A DNA stretch of 64,000 nt from Sinorhizobium meliloti 4H41 (GCF_000375585.1 NZ_AQWP01000006.1:236496-300495), one strand, 5' to 3'. Positions 17,265 through 26,228 are shown, counted from the stretch's first letter. Numbers and translations are program-made. Notes: generated from the sequence alone by a model not told the origin.

Positions 17265-17414
17265 GTCCGGAAAGGGCACAGTCTTCGCTTGTGATAGACA
17301 CATTTGCCAGGGACGGCACGATGAGAACCAAATGGTTCTGTGGCTCGCGAAAGCTGAGTTCCAACGTCCGGCAACCCATTTTGATCCCCTGCGCCGGACA
17401 GCAGGAGGTTCAGC

Positions 17415-17642
17415 GTGTCCAAGATTTTTTGCAATCCCGCCATCGGGGAGCAAAGCCCCCGGAAAGACGGCTTCTGGCAGAAGCATCAACAGGAGGAAGT
17501 GGTGGAGGCGGCGATCGGCCTCTATGGCAACGAAGCCGCAATTGCGGCCGCCTATTGCGCGCTCGAGGCCTGGACCGAACGCCGACACGGCGATTACGGC
17601 TTCTGGTTTGAGGTATTCCTACGACTTAGAAGAACCGCTTGA
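17415..17642 (+). CDS. Small conserved rhizobial protein of unknown function
   Basis: The gene encodes 75 residues, starting with GTG at 17415 behind an excellent CAGGAGG site 6 bp upstream. It is rich in Ala and Glu in the middle ('EEVVEAAIGLYGNEAAIAAA') and ends with aromatic residues ('YGFWFEVFLRLRR'). I recall similar small proteins, about 70 residues long with the same 'GLYGNEAA' core and 'FWFEVF' end, from many Rhizobiales, but no function. It has no signal peptide or membrane segment. It lies alone between the NT-HEPN pseudogene and the convergent second regulator gene. Confidence 0.65.
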   Translation: MSKIFCNPAIGEQSPRKDGFWQKHQQEEVVEAAIGLYGNEAAIAAAYCALEAWTERRHGDYGFWFEVFLRLRRTA

Positions 17643-17709
17643 TTTAGCAGTTCATCTATTCAGAGGGTGCGCCGTGCGGCTGTCAGTGGTCGAGCAAGGC
17701 GCTCCCGGC

Positions 17710-18444
17710 TTAAATTGGGAAACGCTCAATTTCGCCCTGGCGGCCGAGCCCGTCAAGCGCGTAGCCAATGGACCGTACGGTGCGGATAACATCAGGCCCA
17801 TAGTGCTTCAGCGCGCGCCTGATGTGACCGATATGGATATCGACAGTGCGGAGCTCGACTTCGGCTTCAGGCGGCCAGCCGGCGGCGATGAGATCGTCAC
17901 GACTGTGCACCACAGTTGGCATCTTCATAAGATGCAGAAGCAGTCTGAACTGTAGCGCGGAAAGGCTTACAGTGTGGCCGTTTCGCGTAACACGAACCGT
18001 GGCGACATTCATCTCGATATCCGCGTGCCGGAATATCTCGCGTGAGACGCCAGGGCGGGAGTCGTCGGGCAAGTTCGTTTGAATGCCCTTGAGGAACGCG
18101 AGCAGGTGTCGCGGATCGTAGGGACTGCATATGACCACGTCGATCCCGAGACTGCTGAGATTCTTCCTCGGTGCATTCGCAAAGACGGCGACTGGCGGGC
18201 GGTCGCTGGTTGCCTTTATGCGGCGGCAAAGGCCAGGCGCCTCCAGGCGCCGATCGGAACAATCGACCAGGACAGCGAGCGGCCTTTCGGTCTCGATTGT
18301 ACTAATCAGTTCGCTCGCATCGGAGCAAAGCTGGACAGTAAATCCCTCGGTCTCGAGAATGTACTCGAGCAGAAGAAAGAGCTCCGCGTTGCCCGTATAA
18401 ATCAGCACACCCGCATGCATTCCGCACCCGGTCTCCAACTTCAA
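17710..18444 (-). CDS. Winged-helix regulator with degenerate receiver domain (second of two)
   Basis: The 244-residue protein has the same two-domain plan as the regulator at 15354-16103. The OmpR-type DNA-binding half shows 'LSALQFRLLLHLMKMPTVV', 'RTVDIHIGHIRRALKHYG' and 'IRTVRSIGYALDGLG'. In the receiver half, strand 1 ends 'VLIYTGNAELF' with no acidic pair, one Asp remains in 'LVDCSD', and the conserved Lys position reads 'VICSPYDP'. It should not be phosphorylated normally. The start (TTG at 18444) overlaps the SDR stop by 4 bp; an ATG at 18420 is an alternative. It is the last gene of the aminotransferase-ThDP-SDR operon, so enzyme and regulator levels are tied together. Confidence 0.85.
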   Translation of the reverse strand: MKLETGCGMHAGVLIYTGNAELFLLLEYILETEGFTVQLCSDASELISTIETERPLAVLVDCSDRRLEAPGLCRRIKATSDRPPVAVFANAPRKNLSSLGIDVVICSPYDPRHLLAFLKGIQTNLPDDSRPGVSREIFRHADIEMNVATVRVTRNGHTVSLSALQFRLLLHLMKMPTVVHSRDDLIAAGWPPEAEVELRTVDIHIGHIRRALKHYGPDVIRTVRSIGYALDGLGRQGEIERFPI

Positions 18445-19217
18445 AGTGGCGCGTATTCTCCGCCATTGATGTCTATTATCGCGCCATTGATGAAGGCTGC
18501 TCCGTCGGAGGTCAGGAAACCGATGGCCGCCGCGACTTCTTCAGGCTCCCCCAGGCGGCCCGCGGGAATGCGGGCAACTGCTGTGCGATTGACCTCGCCG
18601 TCACGCGGACCGGCCATCTCCGTGGCAATCCTTCCTGGCGCAACGACATTCACCGTAATTGAGTGCGCCGCGTACCGTGAGACCAGCGAGCGGGCAAAGC
18701 CCGCAAGTGCGGCTTTCGAGGCGACATAGGCGGTGCCCGCGATTTTCGGGAGCGCACGACCGGCAATGGACCCGACAAGAACAACGCGGCCAAAACCCTG
18801 CGCGCACATGCCGGGCAAGACCGCCTGGCAGCAAAGCATTGTCCCGGTCAGGTTGACGGAAAGAACCGTGTTCCATTCTTGGAGTGTGATCTCTTGGAAT
18901 GGGGTCGGCCCGTAGGGCCCCTTGGGTGATATGCCGGCATTGCAAACGAGAATGTCTGCTCTGCCCCAGCAATCGTCCAATTCCCGAAAGAATGCCGTTA
19001 TCTGCGCCGGCTCACCGAGATCAACAGCGCGCGCGAACACCCGCTCGGAGCCGAAATCCTGACAAAGAGCTTGGGCGGCGCTTTCAACATTGACGAGCGT
19101 TTGCCCGAAGAGGGCGACCCAGCATCCACGCTCCAACAGGAGACGGGACGTTGCCAACCCGATACCGGAAGTGCCGCCGGTGACGACGGCAATTCTTGCT
19201 TTAGAATCACGACTCAT
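18441..19217 (-). CDS. SDR family NAD(P)-dependent oxidoreductase (FabG-like)
   Basis: The 258-residue classical short-chain dehydrogenase has the Gly-rich cofactor motif 'VVTGGTSGIGLATSR', 'VCNAGIS', the catalytic Ser in 'VLVGSIAGRAL' and 'YVASK' with the catalytic Tyr and Lys, then 'NVVAPGRIATEM' and the C-terminal 'INGAIIDINGG'. It would reduce a ketone or oxidise an alcohol. The start overlaps the ThDP-enzyme stop by 4 bp (ATGA), and its own stop overlaps the start of the second regulator. In context it may reduce the keto product of the ThDP enzyme or aminotransferase chain. Confidence 0.9.
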   Translation of the reverse strand: MSRDSKARIAVVTGGTSGIGLATSRLLLERGCWVALFGQTLVNVESAAQALCQDFGSERVFARAVDLGEPAQITAFFRELDDCWGRADILVCNAGISPKGPYGPTPFQEITLQEWNTVLSVNLTGTMLCCQAVLPGMCAQGFGRVVLVGSIAGRALPKIAGTAYVASKAALAGFARSLVSRYAAHSITVNVVAPGRIATEMAGPRDGEVNRTAVARIPAGRLGEPEEVAAAIGFLTSDGAAFINGAIIDINGGEYAPL

Positions 19218-20926
19218 GCCGCTTCGTCCATCTTTGCGAAGAGTGAGAGGGGGGGATGCGCCGCCGGGTCGGTCATCACTTCGATCAATAGCGGCCCCTG
19301 GTCCATGCCACGCTGCAAGTGATCGGCAAGCTCACTCGGGTCTTCCACACGGACCGCTGGGCAGCCGCAGGCTTCCGCCAATTTTGCGTGATCCACCTCG
19401 GCAAAGTGGCATGCCGATGTGAAGTTGCCGAACTTCACCGTTTCCGCATCGCGCTGGAAACCGAGGATGCCGTTGTTGAGGACGACGATCGCCACAGGAA
19501 GCTTCATCCGCATCATGGTCTCAAGCTCGGCCCAGCTGTGAGCAAAGCCGCCGTCACCGACAATCGCAATGACCGGCTTATCCGGTCGGGCAACCTTAGC
19601 CCCGATCGCGAGCGGCACCCCCCAACCGAGCCCCGCCAGCCCGCGCGGCGTGATAAAGCGCATTCCGCTCGCTCGCGCTCGGAGTTGGCCCAGGACCCAC
19701 ATAGACGAGTAGCTCGCGTCGGCGACGACCGTTACGTCGTCGGTTAGCAGGTCCTGGAGTTCAGCCATAATCCGCTCTGGGCGTATCGGTCGGGAACGCG
19801 ATGTCACCACGTCGTGGCGATCAAGCTCGAACTGCTTCCAATTTTGATGGATACATTCCTCCAGTCGCGCGCGATCCCGATGCCGCCGCGTGAGGTCGAC
19901 GCGGGTGAGCGCCGCTCTCAGGGCGGCAAGCGTTTCCCTGGCATCGCCCACCAGCCGAATGGCTTCGTAGTTGCGTCCGATCTCCACCGGATCGATGTCA
20001 ATGTGCACGACCGTCGCGCTGGAGGGAATTTGCCGCCAATTGTCGGTGCCGTTCTGGTTGGTACGCGTTCCGATGAGAATGACCAAGTCCGCACTTCCGA
20101 CCAAAGCGGACGAGTATCGACCGAGCGATCGCGGCCCGACCAGCGAGCCTAACACTCCGGCCGAAAGCGGATGAAATTCGTCCACCGCCCCCTTCCCCAT
20201 GTTCGTTGTGAGAATCGGCAGGCACGCTTCCTGCTGGAGCGCAGCGAGTTCTGCCGCGGCGCCGCCGCAATGAACGCCTCCGCCGGCGATAATGATCGGG
20301 GCTCGCGCCGCTGCGATCAGAGACGCGACCTCTGCTAGTGCTTCATCCGACGGGCGGACGCGATCCAAGGGCCAGTGGCCTAAGTTCTTTGAACGTACGA
20401 CCGCCGGAGATCTCGCCCCGGCACGCAGGAGATCGGCTGGAAGCAGCAGAGCGGCTGGGCCGGCACGGCCTGACGACGCGGCCGTAAATGCCGCGTCCAC
20501 ATAGTCGTCGATCCGCTCCGGAACCGTGACACGCCGCACCCATTTAGTGCAGGACTGGAAGAGAGCAATCTGATCAAGATCCTGAAAGGCATTGCGGTCC
20601 ATTTGGTCTCGCTCGACATCCTGCACAAGCGCCACGATCGGCACACTAGCCTTCAACGCCTCGGCCAGCGGCGGCACAAGCAAAGTTGCCGCGGGGCCGT
20701 TTTGGGCGGCAACCACAGCTACTTTGCCGGAAAGACGGGCGTAGCCGTCCGCCATCGCACCGCCCATGTTCTCCTGCCGGTACGCGATCTGGCGAATGCC
20801 GATCGCTTCCGCAGCAAGGATGACCGCGGATGGCAGGCTTTGGCCAAATATGAATTTCACATCGTGCCGGCGAAGAATCGTCGCGATACGCTGCGCAACG
20901 GTTTCGTTTGGGTTCTGTTGCGTCAT
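19214..20926 (-). CDS. Thiamine-diphosphate-dependent enzyme (acetolactate synthase-like)
   Basis: The 570-residue enzyme has the three-domain layout of the acetolactate synthase/benzoylformate decarboxylase family. The catalytic Glu lies in 'YRQENMGGAMADGYARLSG', and the ThDP/Mg motif begins 'GDGGFAHSWAELETMMRM' and ends 'VLNNGILG'. The central FAD-like domain runs about 190-330. It may decarboxylate a 2-oxo acid or join it to another carbonyl compound (acyloin formation). The ATG at 20926 overlaps the aminotransferase stop and has AAGGAG 8 bp upstream; the longer GTG start at 20935 is less likely. The specific substrate is not predictable, and no ilvN-like small subunit is nearby, which argues against branched-chain amino-acid synthesis. 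Confidence 0.88.
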   Translation of the reverse strand: MTQQNPNETVAQRIATILRRHDVKFIFGQSLPSAVILAAEAIGIRQIAYRQENMGGAMADGYARLSGKVAVVAAQNGPAATLLVPPLAEALKASVPIVALVQDVERDQMDRNAFQDLDQIALFQSCTKWVRRVTVPERIDDYVDAAFTAASSGRAGPAALLLPADLLRAGARSPAVVRSKNLGHWPLDRVRPSDEALAEVASLIAAARAPIIIAGGGVHCGGAAAELAALQQEACLPILTTNMGKGAVDEFHPLSAGVLGSLVGPRSLGRYSSALVGSADLVILIGTRTNQNGTDNWRQIPSSATVVHIDIDPVEIGRNYEAIRLVGDARETLAALRAALTRVDLTRRHRDRARLEECIHQNWKQFELDRHDVVTSRSRPIRPERIMAELQDLLTDDVTVVADASYSSMWVLGQLRARASGMRFITPRGLAGLGWGVPLAIGAKVARPDKPVIAIVGDGGFAHSWAELETMMRMKLPVAIVVLNNGILGFQRDAETVKFGNFTSACHFAEVDHAKLAEACGCPAVRVEDPSELADHLQRGMDQGPLLIEVMTDPAAHPPLSLFAKMDEAA

Positions 20927-22284
20927 TGCGCGCACTCCTTTCCGGATTGGATTTCGGCCTGAAGAAATTCGTCAAATGCACTGAGGATAAGGTCGATGTC
21001 GCTGTCGACCATTGGCGTCGAAAGGCAGGCGGCGGCTCCATAGGGGAGAAGAATGCCCGCTTCCAGTAAGTAGCGGCTCATTCTTCGCATGAGGGAGGCC
21101 TCTTCGGCGCTCAGATAGGCATCGCGATATTCGAGCGGCGCGATGCGCTTCGGATGGATGCGGAAGAGCGAGGCGGCGCCGGTCACCGAGAAGCGCGCGT
21201 CGCGCTTGGCAATGCTTGCCCTCAAGCCTGCGCGCAACCTCTCGCCCATCGCTTCGAGGTGATCGAACGCATCGGGAGTCATCGCCTCCATCGCTGCCCG
21301 GCCAGCGGCCATTGAGACCGGATTTGCGGAAAACGTGCCACCCTGCGGCAACAACGGTTTTCCATTTTCGGTGCCGAAAACGCGCATCACTTCCTCGCGG
21401 CCGCCAATGGCACCGATCGGGAAGCCGCCTCCGATGATTTTGCCGGCCGTGGTCAGATCGGGTTTCAGACCGTAGCGTGCTGAGGCCCCGGCATAGCCCT
21501 GCCGAAGATTGAGCACCTCGTCCGCGACAATCAGGATTCCGTACTTGCGCGCCGTTTCCGACAAAGCCTCGAAAAAGGCGGGCTCCGGATGCAGCAACCC
21601 CGCCCGGCTGGGCATGGGATCAATCAGTACACAGGCAACGCGGTCGCTCGCCGCACTCAAGCGCGCTTCAAGGCCCTCGACATCGTTGAAGCGCAAAAGA
21701 TGGACTCCGTCGGCGACGCTTGAGGGAGTGCCGCGATAGGCCGGAGTTGCGACGGACATTGGCGCCCAGCCGCCTTTGCCGGGCGAAACCTCCTGCCCAG
21801 CCTCTGCCCAGTCATAGGCGCCGTGATAGGCGCCTTCGATGCGTGCGATCGCGGGCCTGCCGGTGAAAGCGCGCGCGGCCTTGATCGCGAACATGACCGC
21901 TTCCGTTCCGCTATTGACGAAGCGGACCCGTTCCATTGCGGGAATGCGGGTCGTCAGAAGTTCCGCGAGCGCGATTTCATGCTCCGTCGGGTTGGCGAAA
22001 CAGGTTCCCGAGCGCAGCAGGTCGACGACAGCCTCCGTGGCCGGAGCGAAGCCGTGCCCGTGAATGAGCGTGGTAAAATTGTTGTTCAGATCGAGGAGCC
22101 GGTTCCCGTCGACATCGACGAGATAAGCCCCCTCGCCGCGCTGGACATAGATCGGAAACGGGTTCCTCTCCACCGTGGCGCGGGTGGTTCCATCCGGGAA
22201 CACGGCCTTGGCGCGGTTGAATAAATGTTTCGACCGACTACGCGCAGACGTCTGCCGCAGTCTGTTTGTTGCTTGAACGAGCAT
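20923..22284 (-). CDS. Class III aminotransferase (glutamate-1-semialdehyde aminomutase-like)
   Basis: The roughly 453-residue PLP enzyme resembles GSA aminomutase and related class III transaminases. 'FVNSGTEAVMFAIKAARA' is the phosphate-binding region, 'IEGAYHGAYDW' follows, 'ILIVADEVLNLR' contains the cofactor Asp, and 'TTAGKIIGGGFPIGAIGG' holds the PLP Lys. It is the first gene of a four-gene coupled operon. Heme synthesis is unlikely because rhizobia use the HemA (ALA synthase) route and the context is catabolic or biosynthetic; it probably transaminates an amino- or aldehyde-type intermediate. The ATG at 22284 is preferred over the open frame to 22353, because the latter would begin inside the operator palindrome at 22340-22355. 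Confidence 0.87.
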   Translation of the reverse strand: MLVQATNRLRQTSARSRSKHLFNRAKAVFPDGTTRATVERNPFPIYVQRGEGAYLVDVDGNRLLDLNNNFTTLIHGHGFAPATEAVVDLLRSGTCFANPTEHEIALAELLTTRIPAMERVRFVNSGTEAVMFAIKAARAFTGRPAIARIEGAYHGAYDWAEAGQEVSPGKGGWAPMSVATPAYRGTPSSVADGVHLLRFNDVEGLEARLSAASDRVACVLIDPMPSRAGLLHPEPAFFEALSETARKYGILIVADEVLNLRQGYAGASARYGLKPDLTTAGKIIGGGFPIGAIGGREEVMRVFGTENGKPLLPQGGTFSANPVSMAAGRAAMEAMTPDAFDHLEAMGERLRAGLRASIAKRDARFSVTGAASLFRIHPKRIAPLEYRDAYLSAEEASLMRRMSRYLLEAGILLPYGAAACLSTPMVDSDIDLILSAFDEFLQAEIQSGKECAQ

Positions 22285-22339
22285 AGTTCCGGCTTCCTGA
22301 GGTGAGAAATCGACCGCTCGCTTTGCACGAGCTTCACAA

Positions 22340-22355
22340 TTTTGTTGCAACAAAA
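22340..22355. promoter_or_regulatory. 16-bp perfect palindrome upstream of the aminotransferase operon
   Basis: TTTTGTTGCAACAAAA is a perfect palindrome located 56 bp upstream of the aminotransferase start and 32 bp beyond the end of the GntR gene. A half copy (TGCAACAAAA) lies at 22375-22384. The same motif with one mismatch precedes the GntR gene. It is the expected length and dyad shape for an FCD-type GntR operator. Confidence 0.7.
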
Positions 22356-22386
22356 ATGCAGCCCGTCAAGTCCATGCAACAAAATC

Positions 22387-23085
22387 TTAAGCCAAGGAGC
22401 CCGCACCCCTCTCCAGAGAGGCGCGCTTCAGCCGTCGATATCCATCGCGAATATCATTTTCCATCGCCGCCCTGAGGCTTGCCGCGTCACGCTCCGCGAG
22501 AGCCTCCATGGCGATCTCGTGGTTGCGAACACCGTATTTCTCCTCGGCAAACTCTGGGTAGAGATTGTGCAAGGACGGCCCGATCCTCAGCCACAGGCTT
22601 TCGATCATCGAAACGAGCTGGGGAAGACCCGAGAGACGGTAGATCGTAAAGTGGAATTCCTTGTTGTGCCACAGCGCTTCCGCATAGCGGTTTTCGTCGA
22701 GGGCGGAATTGATAAGCTCTTGTAAGGCCACCAGTTCTTCCACGTCTGCCGGCGTTCCGTGCTGGGCGGCCTGTTCGGAAGCCAGCCCCTCAAGCGCCAG
22801 GCGAGTGAGCGTTATCTCTCGAAGGTCGGCCGCGTCGAGAATTGGGACGACAACCGTCTTCGGCCCGGTATAAACAAGCGCGCCTTCGCTCGTCAGACGA
22901 TTGATCGCATCGCGCGCGGGCGTTGTGCTGACATCGAGGTCTTGGGCGACTGCGCGCACCGTCAACTTGTGGCCTGGCAGATAGACGCCACGGATGATGC
23001 GCTCCTTCATTTCCCGATAGGCGGCATCCCCCAGCCGTTTCGAGGCTCTCTCAAGATCTGGCGATTCGGTTGCATTGTCCGCCAT
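22387..23085 (-). CDS. GntR-family regulator, FCD subfamily
   Basis: The 232-residue protein has an N-terminal winged helix ('EMKERIIRGVYLPGHKLTVR', 'VSTTPARDAINRLTSEGAL') and an all-helical FCD effector domain ('LREITLTRLALEGLASEQAA', then the late 'NHEIAMEALAERDAASLRAA' region that normally contributes His metal ligands). The ATG at 23085 has GAGAG upstream; a longer frame to 23154 would overlap the palindrome at 23115-23134. It is divergent from the polyamine-type ABC operon and just upstream of the aminotransferase operon, so it probably represses both and itself. The effector is probably a small carboxylate or amine from this pathway. Confidence 0.9.
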   Translation of the reverse strand: MADNATESPDLERASKRLGDAAYREMKERIIRGVYLPGHKLTVRAVAQDLDVSTTPARDAINRLTSEGALVYTGPKTVVVPILDAADLREITLTRLALEGLASEQAAQHGTPADVEELVALQELINSALDENRYAEALWHNKEFHFTIYRLSGLPQLVSMIESLWLRIGPSLHNLYPEFAEEKYGVRNHEIAMEALAERDAASLRAAMENDIRDGYRRLKRASLERGAGSLA

Positions 23086-23114
23086 TTTGCTCTCTCGATC
23101 GGTTGACACTGTGA

Positions 23115-23134
23115 ATTTTTGATGCAACAAAAAT
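23115..23134. promoter_or_regulatory. 20-bp near-perfect palindrome in the GntR / ABC intergenic region
   Basis: ATTTTTGATGCAACAAAAAT is a dyad with one mismatched pair and matches the palindrome at 22340-22355 in its core. It lies 30-49 bp upstream of the GntR start codon, a good place for autoregulation, and in the divergent promoter region of the ABC operon starting at 23367. Confidence 0.65.
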
Positions 23135-23366
23135 AAAGTGTGAAGGTTTTGCAAAGCTTTTGTCGCGCCAGCGGCTATTAGCAGCTTTCACATGCTCCGT
23201 CACGCGGGCCGGCGACAAGCGGCCCGCGGGGCACCAGAAACCTCGGCAATAAGCGCATCGTCCTGACTCGTCCCGGGTCGGAGGAAGGCTTTTCATTGCG
23301 GCCGGAAGCGGCCGTATCCAGGGGAAGACGCCGAAGAGCGTCCAACAGCTGAAAGGAAAGGCGGAT

Positions 23367-24485
23367 TTGATCGGTCAATCTCTGTCCCTTGCGGGACTTC
23401 AAAAACGATACGGCGAAGCCCTTGCGATTCGCGAGCTGTCGCTCGACGTCGCAGCCGGCGAGTTTGTCTCGCTGTTGGGGCCGTCCGGCTCCGGCAAGAC
23501 AACAGCCTTGACGATGATAGCCGGCTTTGAGGCTCCGAGCGCAGGCAGGATCGCCATCGGTGGCCAGGACGTGACTTTCCTTGCGCCAAATCACCGGAAC
23601 ATCGGAATGGTGTTCCAGAAATACGCGCTTTTTCCGCACCTGACGATCCACCAGAACATCGCATTTCCGCTCAGGATGCGTGGGCGGATGCAGAAGACCG
23701 CGATCGTGCAGCGCGTCGAGGAGATGCTGGAACTCGTCCAGCTCTCCGGCTACGCGGAGCGCTATCCCAACCAGCTTTCCGGTGGCCAACAGCAACGGGT
23801 CGCCGTGGCGCGGGCTTTGGCCTTTGAGCCACCCGTCCTTCTGATGGATGAACCACTTGGCGCCCTCGACAAGAAATTGCGAGAGGCGATGCAATTCGAG
23901 ATCAAACGTCTACAGGAGCGACTTGGTGCCACGGTCGTCTACGTAACCCATGATCAGGACGAAGCGCTGACGATGTCGGATCGCGTCGCCATAATGTCCG
24001 ACGGTCGCTTGATGCAGATGGGTACACCGACGGAGCTCTACCGGCAGCCGAAGACGGAGTTCGTCGCGGACTTCATCGGCCGGATGAATTTTATTGATGG
24101 CGATTGCCTCGACTGCACGGCTGAGCGAACGGTTGTTCGTTTATCGGAGAGAACGGTGCTCAACCTCCGTTCTGCGGCAAGCGAGCGTACGCGCAAATAT
24201 GATGCCGGAACGGCTCTGCGTGTGGCAATCCGTCCAGAACGGATGCGTCTTGCGAAGCGCGGCGATGGTGGCGCCGACGCGCTGCCGGGCGTCATCGATG
24301 CCGCTGTGTTCATCGGTTCGACATACATCTTTCTCGTCCGCCTAGCCGATCGCCCGGAAGCAAGCCTGCAGGTACAGGTCGCTGCTGACTGCGTCATGCC
24401 ATTCCAAAGAGACGACGCCGTGGACATCGTCCTTGACGGCGCAGCCGCGCACGTCTTTTCCATAGCGGAGAGGTGCGCCGCATGA
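23367..24485 (+). CDS. Polyamine-type ABC transporter ATP-binding protein (PotA-like)
   Basis: The 372-residue ATPase has Walker A '[15 protein letters not shown]', Q-loop '[14 protein letters not shown]', signature '[17 protein letters not shown]', Walker B '[14 protein letters not shown]' and a C-terminal TOBE domain (from about residue 285). Length and signature fit the spermidine/putrescine/opine group. It starts with TTG at 23367 behind GGAAAGGCGG. Its stop overlaps the first permease start (ATGA). With the next three genes it forms a complete importer, divergent from the GntR gene. Confidence 0.92.
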   Translation: MIGQSLSLAGLQKRYGEALAIRELSLDVAAGEFVSLLGPSGSGKTTALTMIAGFEAPSAGRIAIGGQDVTFLAPNHRNIGMVFQKYALFPHLTIHQNIAFPLRMRGRMQKTAIVQRVEEMLELVQLSGYAERYPNQLSGGQQQRVAVARALAFEPPVLLMDEPLGALDKKLREAMQFEIKRLQERLGATVVYVTHDQDEALTMSDRVAIMSDGRLMQMGTPTELYRQPKTEFVADFIGRMNFIDGDCLDCTAERTVVRLSERTVLNLRSAASERTRKYDAGTALRVAIRPERMRLAKRGDGGADALPGVIDAAVFIGSTYIFLVRLADRPEASLQVQVAADCVMPFQRDDAVDIVLDGAAAHVFSIAERCAA

Positions 24486-25372
24486 CGCGTTCACTGGCAT
24501 CACTCTCATCTTCATTGACATCCCGCCGGTCGAGCTCCGCGCGCATTTATTCGCCCACCGCGTCCATGGCATTGGTCACGCCCCTCCTCGCGGTCCTGCT
24601 GACTGGGTTCCTGTATCCGGTCGCGCGGCTGATCGCGCTGAGCTTTTCCGGGGGAACATTCAGCCACTATCGGCGTATTTTTACCGAGTCGCTTCATCTC
24701 GACGTTCTCTTCAGCACGATCGAGGTCGCCCTTGTCGTGACGCTTGCGAGCCTGCTGTTGGGTTTTCCCGTCGCCTACATGATGGCGCGGCTGAGCAGGG
24801 GCTTGGCAATGGCGATCGCCGCCTGCGTCTTCATCCCCTTGTGGACTTCCGTCCTCATCCGCTCCTATGCGTGGGTCGTCCTTCTCCAACGCAACGGCAT
24901 CATCAACAAGCTGCTCGTCGATACGGGGGTTACGGAAGGGCCGTTAAAGCTGATCTATACCCAGGGCGCGGTCATCCTCGCGATGACGCATGTGCTGATG
25001 CCCTTCATGATCCTGCCGATTTATTCGGCACTGCGCGCATTGCCCCCAGACTACGTGCGTGCCGCCCGCAATCTCGGCGCCGGGCCCATCCGTACCTTCG
25101 TCGCCGTAACGCTTCCGCTCAGTCTGCCGGGTGTTTTTGCCGGCAGCGTCATGTGTTTCGTACTGGCGCTCGGCTTCTACATCACCCCGGCGCTGGTTGG
25201 TGGGCCCGGCTCGATGCTGATGGCGACGCTCATCGGCCAGCAGACAACAGTCCTGCTCGATTGGCCGTTCGCGGCAGCACTTTCGACCGTACTCCTCGCC
25301 GTTACGCTCCTTTTTGTTCTCCTGTTCCGCAGGACGCTATCGCTCAGCAGAGGATTGAACAGTGTCTATTGA
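24482..25372 (+). CDS. Polyamine-type ABC transporter permease 1 (PotB-like)
   Basis: The 296-residue membrane protein starts at the ATG overlapping the ATPase stop. After a short polar N-terminus come six predicted helices. The inner-membrane loop 'RAARNLGAGPIRTFVAVTLP' carries the EAA/ATPase-docking motif, and 'GFYITPALVGG' is typical of PotB-type subunits. Its end overlaps the GTG of the second permease (25362-25372). Confidence 0.9.
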   Translation: MTRSLASLSSSLTSRRSSSARIYSPTASMALVTPLLAVLLTGFLYPVARLIALSFSGGTFSHYRRIFTESLHLDVLFSTIEVALVVTLASLLLGFPVAYMMARLSRGLAMAIAACVFIPLWTSVLIRSYAWVVLLQRNGIINKLLVDTGVTEGPLKLIYTQGAVILAMTHVLMPFMILPIYSALRALPPDYVRAARNLGAGPIRTFVAVTLPLSLPGVFAGSVMCFVLALGFYITPALVGGPGSMLMATLIGQQTTVLLDWPFAAALSTVLLAVTLLFVLLFRRTLSLSRGLNSVY

Positions 25373-26228
25373 TCACGCACACATGCCGGGCCGGATTCCT
25401 GCGGCCATGGATATCTTCGCTTCTCCGACGATCCGCGGCTATTCGAGGGCGGCGGGGATCATTGCCTTCGGCGCGGGGATCGGATGTATTCTCTTCTTCC
25501 TGCTGTTGCCGACGCTGATCGTGCTACCGATGTCGCTCAGCGAAACTGACCATATTGAGTTCCCGCCCCAGGGCCTGACACTCAAATGGTACAGCGCCTA
25601 TTTCAATGATCCGGACTGGATGGCAGCGACGTGGTTCAGTCTTAAGATCGCCTTGGCGACAACCGCGACAGCGACTGTCGTGGGAATCATGGCGGCGCTC
25701 GCGATTGTGCGAGGATGCCTTCCGTTCAGATCCACATTGCAGGCGCTTGCGCTCGGGCCGATGATTGTTCCCCACATCATCCTGGGCGTGGCGCTCTACC
25801 TCGCCTTCTCGCCCCTGCAGCTCACCGGCAGCTTTTTCGGATTCCTCATCGCGCACACCGTGTTGGCAATCCCCTATGTGATCATCACCGTCACGGCGTC
25901 GCTGCAGCGCGTCGATCCGACGCTCGAGCTGGCGGCGTTGAACTGCGGGGCCAACAGGCTGCAGGCATTCTTCCTCGTCGTTCTGCCGAACATCGTCCCA
26001 GGTGTCGCAGCGGCGGCCGTGTTCGCCTTTCTCGCCTCATTCGATGAAGCGACCGTCGCGTTCTTCATATCGGACATTGGTGGCAAATCGATCGGGCGCA
26101 AGATGTTCGAGGATATCGATTTCAACCTGACGCCGGTCATTGCCGCGGTCTCGACCGTGCTCGTCGCCACTTCCCTCCTGCTCATGGGCACGGTTCACCT
26201 GCTGAACGCCCGTAAGCCTCGCTCGTGA
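25362..26228 (+). CDS. Polyamine-type ABC transporter permease 2 (PotC-like)
   Basis: The 288-residue membrane protein shows the PotC-type opening 'LPMSLSETDHIEFPPQGLTL' in part, several hydrophobic helices, the docking loop 'ELAALNCGANRLQAFFLVVLP' in part, and 'AFLASFDEATVAFFISD', which is highly typical of this subfamily. The GTG start at 25362 overlaps the first permease by 11 bp. Confidence 0.9.
   Translation: MSIDHAHMPGRIPAAMDIFASPTIRGYSRAAGIIAFGAGIGCILFFLLLPTLIVLPMSLSETDHIEFPPQGLTLKWYSAYFNDPDWMAATWFSLKIALATTATATVVGIMAALAIVRGCLPFRSTLQALALGPMIVPHIILGVALYLAFSPLQLTGSFFGFLIAHTVLAIPYVIITVTASLQRVDPTLELAALNCGANRLQAFFLVVLPNIVPGVAAAAVFAFLASFDEATVAFFISDIGGKSIGRKMFEDIDFNLTPVIAAVSTVLVATSLLLMGTVHLLNARKPRS

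Noticed and set aside
20923..22284. Assignment of the class III aminotransferase as HemL for heme synthesis
   Set aside because: Rhizobia use ALA synthase, and the gene is coupled to a ThDP enzyme and an SDR under GntR-type control.
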